Below, one piece after another: positions 1 to 9,431 of a DNA stretch of 64,000 bases (within the stretch, counting starts at the first letter, position 1; every line of letters begins with the position of its first letter). The stretch comes from Ascidia mentula (Eukaryota; Chordata; Ascidiacea; Phlebobranchia; Ascidiidae). The notes under the pieces were generated by a model, which did no database searches, had not been told where the DNA came from, and saw only the letters and a program-made list of their open reading frames with translations. The stretch lies in contig OX387202.1 of NCBI GenBank assembly GCA_947561715.1, positions 19,791,001-19,855,000 of the forward strand, given 5' to 3'. The translations under genes were made by a program, and so were the position numbers.

Positions 1-384
1 ATACTTAGTGACCCAAACTCCTCATATCCTTATTTGTCTGCGAAAAATTACAGTGTTGAATATTCTGCCTATCTCTAGTTGTCATCCGCAACAAGAAAAC
101 AATGCTTTTTCGAATTACGTAACAGTTTTTAGTATTATTGGCTGCTTTTATTATTTCTATTGTTTAGTGCGCCGTAGGATGGCCACCTCTGACCCTCGTG
201 TTTATTAAATTATTTGCATTCATTTGTTTTGAGTGATTTTTAAGTCCTTTTTATGACGTCAGGATGGTCGGGTTTGTGAGCTTTTGTGTTGCGTCATACA
301 AGAATTAGCCGGGGAAATAAAATCCACCGAAACAATCACGAAACCTGATAAAAAAATATCACTTTGAAATTTATTTGTTTGCAG

Positions 385-1456
385 AACTGGCCAGAATATT
401 GTCGAGGCCGCAGCAGCTGGTGCGTCAATGTCAATTTCCATGGTCGCCAACATTGCCGCAAATCTCATTGCATTTCTTGCACTCCTTGCTTTCATCAATG
501 CAACTTTAACTTGGTTTGGTTCTTTTGTTGGAATTCAGGGTTTATCGTTTGAGGTAGGACGTGATTGGTCTGTAACAGACCAAGGGTCGGGAACATTTTA
601 AACGCCTCGTGCCAGATTACAAATTACGTCCAAATTTTAATAACATCTCGAGTCAACTTGCAAGCGCACGCCCAAATATATTAAACTTTTTTTTAAACTT
701 AAAAAAGGCGGAATGGTTGTTTGACAAAATCCAATTTCATGGGACTTCCCCTAGTACTGTCAGCATTCTCCAAGTGCGATAATGAACTCCATTTATATCA
801 GGTAATTTGCAGTTACATTTTTATGCCGATCGCTTTTCTTATGGGAGCTGATTGGGAAGATTGCTTCCTTGTTGGACAACTTTTCGGTGTCAAAACTTTC
901 CTGAACGAATTCATTGCTTACAAGTCAATGAAACCTTACTTTGCAAACAGAATCAATGGAACGATTCCCAAATACGTCAATGGATCGTTGCAGTTTATGT
1001 CGGTGAGAAATATGTGATAAAATAGTAAGCACCGTTGTTTCACTTTTAACTGTGCCGGAACGATGTAGATTATGTTGTAACAATCAGAGCTGCAGACAAA
1101 TTTTAAATCTCATCAGTGCAACCGGTGACAAGGATTTGATTCCGTTTCAGTTCTTTGTTTTTTATTCACAAAATCTAGGAAAGGTCAGAGGTCATCGCTA
1201 CCCATGCCTTGTGTGGATTCTCTAATGTTGGTTCGCTCGGAATATTGGTGGGAATATACAGTACGGAAACCGTCTGAATGATCCAAGTTATTGTGAATTA
1301 TTTTATTGTTTTTTTTACTTTTCAGGTGTTCTGATGCCAACAAGGAAAAGTGATGTTGCTGAGTTGGCTGTGAGAGCTTTGATCGGTGGAATTCTGACTT
1401 GTTGCATGACTGCTTCGATAGCAGGTGTTACACTTTCTAATGTTCCACCTTCATAG
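385..1456 (+). CDS. SLC28: Concentrative nucleoside transporter (SLC28/CNT), 3' exons only
   Basis: This is the C-terminal part of a sodium-coupled nucleoside transporter of the plasma membrane. Four exons fit consensus splice sites and join in phase: 385-553, 802-1002, 1179-1260 and 1326-1456 (stop TAG at 1454). The translation follows the SLC28 family closely: a membrane stretch with [10 protein letters not shown] and [18 protein letters not shown], then [14 protein letters not shown], the signature [14 protein letters not shown], then [19 protein letters not shown], and an end at [16 protein letters not shown]. The GFxNxGSLGI block is a transport-core motif of the family. Upstream exons (N-terminal membrane helices) lie before the window; positions 1-384 look like intron. 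The closest human paralog cannot be fixed from this fragment, although CNT3 is the nearest by memory. A possible poly(A) signal, AATAAA, is at 1807. The gene is convergent with the next one. Confidence 0.9.
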
Positions 1457-2162
1457 TTTAAAAAAAACATAGAATAACATTTTTTTTACCTGGGATGAAA
1501 CTTTTTGTTCAAATAATCCATGTTATGTGATGTTAAACTTTGCAGTCGGGAGTTTTGTCTCCTAGCAATGTTGCTGTTGGTTTTTGCGTCTTGGTTCAAA
1601 ATTATTGACCCATTAATATTTTACTAGGATTACTTTTCGTGGAAACAGGGAGTCTTGTCATGGTTGGAAGCGAAAATATGAACTCCACTATTGGAAGATA
1701 GAAACTGACGGAAATTCAAAATTCATGCACAAAAATATACAGAGGAAAATTACGACTTTCTCAAATGTCCTCTAAACTTTTCGTTGCTTTCGTCAAATGT
1801 CCAAGAAATAAATCTCCCGAATTTGTGAATGGGCGACCAAACTTATGTGGTTATGCATCGTTGATTTCCTTGTCAAGTGTCCGGGTATCATTATTAGGGC
1901 AGAGTTCGAGAATTGGAAATTCCAGGGAATTTTTATTTTGATGAAAACCAAATATTGGATTTTTGATAACTGAAATATGCAACTTTAAGAATGTTTTTAT
2001 GTTTTGGAACACACACAATTATACGCATTGCGCGGACACGAAAAAATCACAAGATTCAAAATCAAATGCCAAGCGTATATTTGTACATGCACTTCAAAAA
2101 TAGGCGAGACACGTGGCACTTCGCACCAAACATGCCACATGTCAGTTGGGGCAAGCCACGTG
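1457..2162. other. Convergent intergenic region (3' UTRs)
   Basis: This stretch lies between the stop of the SLC28 gene and the stop of the minus-strand LU-sushi-vWA gene. It holds an AATAAA at 1807-1812 suited to the plus-strand gene. I see no coding exon. Overlapping frames around 1990-2255 are open on both strands but have no family resemblance. Confidence 0.5.
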
Positions 2163-5100
2163 TCAGTTGTGGCAATGGTCGCAGAGAGATTTGCGAATTT
2201 GTTCCAAAAACTCGGCATTGAGTTGTTTGAAACCTCTCCGGGCCACCAAGATTAAATCTTCGTCACTTGCGATATCTTGAAGTTGAGCCAAATCGAGAGC
2301 TCCCTGTGACGACACAATGCCGACAACCAAAACCTGCGAGTAAGGAAAGTTTCGTGAAAACTAGAACTCCCAAAAAACCTTAATATGCGGAATAATTCCA
2401 TTGTGAGGTCATCGAGTCGCGTGCTCAGGGAAAGGGGGTTTCCCTGTGGTGTATATTTTCACTACACCGGGATTCGAACCCTGGGTATCCAGGCCACGAA
2501 TTCCGATCAGGTTTCTACTTTACAAGCTTACATTGGTCAGGGTGATTGACCGATGTTGCCAGTGGATGAGTGAGGCGTGATTGTGGAATGGATGTGGTTT
2601 GTATACAAAACGTGGCTTAGGAAAGACGTTGTCGTCATCCAGATGGGAATGCGGTATAAAAATAATTCCAATTCAAAGTGAAAGAAAAATGTTGAGGATT
2701 TCACCAACCAGGAAAACCCTTACATTCCTATAACTTGGGAAGTACTTTTAATCCACCCACCGTGGTTCCTCGGTTGTGCAGTTGCCTAGCAACTTTCTTC
2801 ACATCGTCACGTGACCTTCCGTCGGTGATGAGGAGGATGACCTCCTCCGCGCTCTCTCGTCTTCCGTTCTCATCATTCAACATCACTCGCTGTGCGTGCT
2901 CAAGGGCGCCACCAGTGTTTGTTCCTGTTTAAAAAAACAGCAGAAGTTCAAGCAGCGATCATAGCAGAAAGCTGTGGTTTTTATTTTGAAATGTACGTTT
3001 CGTCGTGAAGGCGCCATCAGCTTCTGCAACTATTCTTACAAATGGAAACTTCAGATACTTTTTTGTATCATTTTAATAAATGTTTTAGCAAATCCCCCAA
3101 TACCATTCTTTGAACGCTGTGTTCCTTGAGGTTTGTTAAAAGTTTGGCAAAAGAATAAAAAATATTGGCTACCGAGTCCCGTGTCTATAGAGATCATAGC
3201 GCAAATAACTGTCTTTGGACAGGTTTGTTCTTTTTCAGCAACAATCGTTGGTTAAACTTTAAAGCAAACACGTTTAAAACCAACTTAACATGGAAATTAT
3301 CACGTGTAATTCTATAGATTAGAAATCCTCAAACAAACCAGAGTCACCACAAATCTGAGGATGAACTTGCCTGGAATGTTGCATGTTTATTACACACCCG
3401 GATTACCGGAGACGAGATTTAGGACATAACCCACCAACGCCTGAGTAATCCATTCTATCGATTGCCGCCAGAGCTTCCTCTGAATTCCTCGGGTCATAAT
3501 CTTTCAGGAGGATTTGTGAGCTTGTGTCCACTTCTTCGTTGTAGCGAAAAATACCCACACGTATTTCCGGGTTCGTGGCCATATCCCTTAAATATTTTCA
3601 TAACGGTTAAAGAAGTCGTATATGAGGTTTTAATCGTTGTGTGCGGACCTGATGAAGGCCTTTACCATGGTTGTCATGGTGATCCAGTTTTCTGCTCCTA
3701 TTGATGAGGAGGAGTCGAGGGCAATGATGATGTCCAGGGCACTTCGAGAACAATTACCTATAAACGAGTCCTCGATTGTGACGTCAGAGTATAAACATAC
3801 ACGTAATAAACGAAAAGACGGTATTAAAGAAAACATTCCATTTTAAGGCAACAATCGGGCGTCCTACTTTTAAGTAGAAATATAATTTACCAGGAAGTAT
3901 CCCGAGTGTATTCTTCACTTACATCCGTAGATAACCAGTATTAAAGTCAATAATTTGCATTGGAACTACCGCGCTGTGCATCAGATTATCTTACGTATAC
4001 AACACGGCATGTTGACCGTCCACTCTCCATCATCCCCACATTCGTTACTCCCCACCCCCCTGATGACGTAACCGTCTCTGCAGGTGAACTCGCACTGTGA
4101 ACCAAGGGAATTCCCCCCAACGCAAATCACGTGGCCGTTGCGAAGGAGCCCGAGTTGATTTTCGCATTCTGGAACTGAAACAACGATTGTTACGAAACAA
4201 TCTAAGTAATTGTATCTTAACAATATGCTGTTTACCAACACGTTACACAAAATAACAGCACGAAATATTTTATTCCTTATTACATTTATTGAAATAACTG
4301 ACTGGGATCGTTTTCTGTGTAAATGTTTTCAACTTAGTATGTTTAAATGTCGAAGAGGAAGGTATTGGTGGACTTTGAGAACAACAACCATCAAAGTAAA
4401 GTTTCAGTCAGAGCCACCTGGTTTATGGCATTTAAACAATGGCTTCCGACAACGCCGGTGTACATAATAACCTTCACACGTATCTTATCGCAAGATATCA
4501 TCTCAATCGTTTACGTTTATGCGGTCAAGAGTTTCAAGTATCGGAAAAGCCCGCGGTTATTGACGCTCGATTCCATCAGGCAGCAACAAATACACCGTAA
4601 ACGATTTGGCAGCAACAAATAAAGTTAATGCAATGTCCAAACATTTTAAAAAGACTCTTTTTTAGAAAAAAAAACACTTAGAAAAGAGAATTTGTAGTTA
4701 TCTATTTTGATATTTGTTTCTCAATATTTAATCCTGTTATTTCGTTGAAAAAAGCGGATTCATCATCACTATAGTTATCGAGTGTTTGTCACTTACGCGT
4801 TCTGCATCCCAGCCCTGGCGAATTACAAGAACGGGACGCGCAACAACATCGACACACTGACGTCATCGGATAGTAGTTACATTGCGTTTTGCCGTTCTGT
4901 GAAAAATAAGATTAGTGGAAATGTTAAAATCCTCCGGTGTGCGTCAATTTATGTGAAGTTGCCCACGAAATTCCGGGCAAGTTTACCCAGAGAGTTTATT
5001 AAGACCCTTATCAGATGTAAACAGATTGAAAGTAAAGTCTACGTTGGTAAAATGTCGACTGACAGGTTGTAATGCATCACAAACCATCCTCACCGTCCAC

Positions 5101-6326
5101 GACCTTCTCTAACTCCAACTGGGTGTGGAATACTGAAGGTTGGGAGTTCAAACCCCACCTACAGCGATTTTTACGATCAATATTGTCAAACGTAAAGTCC
5201 TGAAATATGTTTGCCTTGCACCAATGATTCTGGCAACGGACTTGGAGCATTGTGATGTACTTATACGTAACCTGTACCTGTACGAAGTTATTGGAGCAAG
5301 CTTCCATTTGTTTGCATTGTTTCGAGATCGATAGACCGTGACCGCCACGCCTGATTTCGTTTTGACATTTTTTCTGCAAAAACAAAATATTTCTAAATCA
5401 ATGCAAAAATATGATGTGTTGGGGAACACAACAGGACCCCTGTCATTTTGTTCATACGGGGATAGTGGGAATACAAACAGATGCTAAAAAAGTGTGAAAG
5501 AGTTACGGTGTTAAAATGTCGCCCTTTTGTTCATCTTTCAGCTAAACAACATTGTTACGTTGTGTAACGTAGCCTTTTCCGCCCCCGCTAAGCGTATCAC
5601 GTGACCAACAAACTGAATGCGGGTAAATCGGATGAGCGCTGTACCTCGTTGCGTGGGCAGGTTTTGAGGAAGCCTCTGACTTGACAATCTCTCTCACTCC
5701 TCGCGTTGTCGCAAGTCCAGCAACGCAAACCTGACCAATGTAAGGAGTTTCAGGTGGGAGAAGTGTTAAATTGCATTGTGGGATTAAACTTGTTGTATCA
5801 AGGGCATAAAAGGCCATTATAAATCCACAGGTTTATTACGTCATAATACATTACAACCAACAGTCGAATCAACATAACAATCCTTGTTTGAATAAATCCC
5901 GCTTAAATCCGGTTTGTAAAGTGTCACAAAAATTCGCACCTTCTTTTAACACAGAAAAAGTCACAGCCCCTTTGGTATTCGAACCACCGAAATATTTGTG
6001 TTGTGGCTTCGCGTTTAAAACTTGTTGCAAAAGTTTAAAAAATACGATTTCCGCGCATTTGACAAACATAGTTTAAATAACACCTCAACCTAACCGTGCT
6101 TAATTTTATAGCTTTTGCACCAAAACAGCATTGGCACCTGATGTGACAACATTTGTGGTTTTATCGGCGCCAATGCCATTTTCTTGTTTTTGTGTACCGT
6201 AATCATCTGCGTAGTTGTCTTTTTGCGCAAAACATTTCATAAAATTTGAATTAAAACACTTCGTATGTCTAAAAACTTACCGACTGAAAACTGCAAAAGA
6301 CAGAGGGTTACAGCAGTAAAGAGCAT
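2163..6326 (-). CDS. Secreted LU (Ly6/uPAR) - sushi - von Willebrand A domain protein
   Basis: The nine-exon model in transcript order is 6326-6281, 5730-5645, 5373-5278, 4896-4797, 4174-3995, 3757-3649, 3586-3435, 2924-2761, 2333-2163. The lengths total 1104 nt (367 aa plus stop), with every junction GT-AG and in phase. Residues 1-16 form a signal peptide (MLFTAVTLCLLQFSVG). Residues about 17-108 are a three-finger LU domain starting RCWTC and ending with the hallmark CC-x4-CN (CCASRSCN). Residues about 110-170 are a CCP/sushi module with GEWTVNMPC near its end. Residues about 172-360 are a vWA domain with an apparently complete metal site: DSSSS (D184, S186, S188), T258 in GTNTGG, and D291 in ITDG. 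No transmembrane or GPI signal is seen, so it is probably secreted. vWA and sushi together recall complement factor B, but there is no protease domain. An adhesion or immune recognition role is inference. Confidence 0.88.
2456..2570 (-). repeat. tRNA-derived SINE-like repeat, copy 1
   Basis: On the minus strand this carries a Pol III B-box, GGGTTCGAATCCC, in a T-arm-like stem. It is preceded by a head with CTGGCAACATCGGTCAATC and a middle part with AACCTGATCGGAATTC. The same order of blocks recurs at 40590-40697 inside the myosin X gene. It sits in the last intron of the LU-sushi-vWA gene, in that gene's sense orientation. The tRNA origin is inferred from the B-box and T-arm. The copy is clearly not an intact tRNA. 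Confidence 0.6.
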
Positions 6327-7230
6327 GACGCCTGGTTTGTAGCTCTGTTATAATCGGCTCCCGATAATGTGCTAGTTAACAATGAGGCAAAACCTTGAAG
6401 ACGCGAGACTTATAATTCCTCTGCAGGTCTTTGGAAGACCGCAAAATTCCTCGAAAGTTGAACAACGCATCTTCAGCTACTTGCGGTGTGGTGGTTTATA
6501 ATCAACTCGAGAATAAATACTGCGACCCGCTGCACGTTTTCGGCTAAACAGATAATCACGGCACTGAAAAAGCGCCACCGAGTTTACGAGTGTGGTCAAA
6601 AAGCTTACAGTTGAAAACAGTCGATAGATTTTGATGTGTGTTGTATAATGTTGCAAAGGTTGCTATTGACGCGAAAGGCGTTAATTCTGTTGATATTTCG
6701 ACTGTGTTTGTTCGACTTCAAGTAGAGATAACAGATTGTCGTCACTATGAAAGGTTGTTTGCGTCTTTGAAGGTTTCTGTCACCAGGTGTTCGCCGTCGA
6801 AAATAGAACAACGATGTTATGAGGTCACAAAGCCTGTCACTATGCGTCGCGCGGGAATTTACGTGACCTCTGCGCATGCGCACCACACCTCTTTCCCGCC
6901 TGGTTAGATTGAGGCGAAAATAAACGCATGATGACGTAAACCAATGTTTGTGCAGTTGATGCGTTGGCCATTTGTGTTTTTTTCGTATTATAATCTTACA
7001 TGAACTTCGTACAATAGGAAAGTGTTTGAAGAACTGAATGCGTGAGGTTCAGACTGCTTTTTAAAGGTTTACCACTTGGACTCTGCGCGTTTAACTCAAC
7101 ACATTTTAATATTCAAGTATAAAAATTTAAAAGAAAGATTTTCTTTAAAAAAAATCCTACAAACATGGAAAACATAAAAAACAAAACAGGAAACAAAGAA
7201 AATCAGTTGAAAACAAAACCGTCATAAAAA
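6327..7230. other. Region upstream of the LU-sushi-vWA gene, no gene seen
   Basis: It holds the promoter side of the minus-strand gene starting at 6326 and the 3' flank of the minus-strand gene ending at 7231. Frames at 6605-6907 are open on both strands over the same bases, show no family resemblance and have no convincing splice context. I support no coding feature here. Confidence 0.4.
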
Positions 7231-7857
7231 TTAGCCAGAACTCATCAGAGCTCGCTCGTAATCATCGTTGTCACAGTAACAAGCCACCGGAACTTTCCAT
7301 TTCATCCTATTAATTGTAACCATGTAGTATACCGGCTTGGGTTGAAAGGTCACTGTTCTGACTCCATCCACAGTGCAGGGAGTGTCACAAACAGCAGCAG
7401 TGAGTTTCCCAGGTCTCGTGAGGCACGTTGTCATAATCCACGACGTCGTGGTACTCGTATAGCGCCTGGAAGACCTTAACCCGTTCCTGTACCCGCATTC
7501 TCTTCTGCGATTTAAAACGTTTAAAATCAAAACTTGAGTGAAAGTGGACCTAAAATAGTTTTTAAATAACTGTCCCACAAATTGACGATCACTTCAACAA
7601 AAGTTTGTTTCGTATTTTTAGGTTGGAAACATCATCGCATGGTGGCGCTTTTATAAAGTAAATAGGCAAAGTGGAATCTTTGCTGTACATCTTACGATAT
7701 CGGCTTTATATTTTTTTGGATACAAAGATTAAGTTTATAAACACGAGGTCACGCGTTAAACTTACGATGACGTGTCAACCTGCTTGTGACGTCTGTCCAG
7801 ATGGGCAGCGGTAGTTTGGGAAACCATGGAAACCATGACCAGTAACGCGGCAAACAT
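7231..7857 (-). CDS. Small secreted Cys-rich protein, IL-17-like candidate
   Basis: Two exons, 7857-7766 and 7504-7231, join in phase (GTAAG donor, CGCAG acceptor) to give 121 aa. Residues 1 to about 17 are a strong signal peptide (MFAALLVMVSMVSQTTA). The mature part has six cysteines. Their spacing resembles interleukin-17: a Cys pair three residues apart (AAVCDTPC), a beta-strand-rich stretch with KPVYYMVTINRMKW, then VPVACYC near the C-terminus. In IL-17 proteins the matching pieces are a C-x4-C pair and a V-x-V-G-C-T-C end. Identification rests on this pattern, not on strong sequence identity; another cystine-knot growth factor family is possible. The frame upstream of the ATG stays open to an acceptor-like TTTGCAG near 7884. 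That could mark a trans-splice leader site or an unseen upstream exon. Confidence 0.6.
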
Positions 7858-9431
7858 AAGAAAGGCAAACTTGGGAAAAACCTGCAAATATCAATGTTTC
7901 TTACAAACGAAAAATAAAAACTGATTTTCATTTTGTTAAAAAAACAGTTTTATTTGACGTCATTTATTTTTTGATAAAAAATCCGCTTCTAAAGTTTATT
8001 CCTCGTTGTGCTATCTGGAAGCATTTGTATCTGATTTCCTTTTACCGCAAAAATCACATTCTTACCATTCTTCCTGATGTTGTTGACGAATTCCCGACAA
8101 TTTTCTGATTCTCTTTTTTTTTGGTCTGAATCAAATTTTTCTTGTTGAATAATTCTGATGCAACTTCACGGTGATCTTGTCTCTTATATACCTCCGATAA
8201 GCGACGAATAAAAATACCCAACAGTCCATGCTCCCCCAAAACTGTTGTCATGCCCCCCCAATCTGCATGTTAATCATGCGATAAATCCGTTTTCTTTTAA
8301 CGTTGGTTCTTCCTCTGCAACAGAACTTTATTTGAATGCAAATCATTATGAAAGGTTTTGTCGCTTTATTGTTTGATGAGATTTGATTTTTCGGATCAAA
8401 TCCCAAGTTCCGCGTATTTCAAAACAAAAACGTGATTTATGTGAATTTCCTCCAAACCCACACACCAGCTGCTAGTGTCACATGATCCACAATTGTGACG
8501 CAACAAGAAACCGGAGAAGGTTGGGCGTCAACGCCACTCTTGTAGCAGTTCTACCCTAATTATTTTTTTTATATCGAGTAGTTGACCACAGTGTTAAGCA
8601 CAAAAGGAGTTTTTCCGGGTGAACACGAAGCCTTCAAGACGTCAAACAAACCAAGATATTCCAGGCAAACTTTCGACACTATGAATGTAGATAGATGTAC
8701 GAACCGTAATCCGGTTTATGTTGTTTTCGTTTTTTTGTGTTGTTTGTGAGCAGGATTTCGTCTTAAAGCATTTGGCATTTTTTTTATGAAACTCTTTTTG
8801 TTGTTGGGAAATTTGTAACTTCAGCGGCGGCCAAACAACATGGTCGACAGCATGAAAAAATACTTTTTCAACCATCTTCAATCCCTCTAAACCTTTTTGT
8901 TTCGTTTTTTTACTGTTTGGGAAGAAAATAATCGTATCCAACTAGAGTTTAAACACGGGTTACATCTAAAAAATTACCTTTTTGTGGGTCGTGATGCGCC
9001 CACGCACCAGCTGACACAAAAACTTGGTTCAAATTACAATGAAGCGAGTGACGTACACTGATGGTAAATGATAAACCTTGTAAGGGCAAAAAGAAATCTA
9101 TGATGAATTTTGTTGCATTAAATTTCTTGTTATATTTGCTTTTTGTTGTTTTACAAATTACCACTTAACTTTATATTTATAAAGCGTGACGGACTTTCTC
9201 ATGCGTGACAAATAAAATCCCGCTCATGCGAAAATGGTATTTTGTTGTTAATGTGCTAAGTAGTAAGAAAATATATTTCCGTTCTTTATCAACAAAATAG
9301 AGGCAATATTATGCAATTAAACATGTGGTGACACAATGCGCGGATTACAAATAAAACTTTGCAAATGTGGCAAATATCTTCCGCGCTATTTTGCCTGAAA
9401 ACAGTTTATTTGTTTTTTTCGTGCTTCTAGC
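7858..9431. other. Gene-poor interval with one or two doubtful minus-strand exons
   Basis: Between two divergent genes (7857 minus, 9432 plus) I see no firm gene. One possible minus-strand exon at 8154-8066 has a CAG acceptor, a GTAAG donor and an open frame including RESENCREFVNNIRKN. Its phase does not join the signal-peptide exon of the neighbouring small secreted gene. Another open stretch at 9164-8979 ends at AAG/GTAATT. Neither has a recognisable domain. The remainder is AT-rich and unassigned. Confidence 0.3.

Noticed and set aside
5107-5160. GGGAGTTCAAACCCC resembling a tRNA B-box
   Set aside because: The flanking bases do not form a T-arm stem and no A-box or cloverleaf is present, so neither a tRNA nor a SINE is supported.
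5542-5817. 91-codon minus-strand frame MAFYALDTTSLIPQ...
   Set aside because: The real exon here (5730-5645) uses a different frame, giving RCWTCDNARSERDCQ, which joins its neighbours in phase.
2163-6326. Complement factor B
   Set aside because: Sushi and vWA are present, but there is no serine protease domain and an LU domain leads the protein.
8066-8154. Minus-strand exon RESENCREFVNNIRKN as an upstream exon of the IL-17-like gene
   Set aside because: Its donor phase forces the next exon into a frame that stops before the GTAAG donor at 7765.
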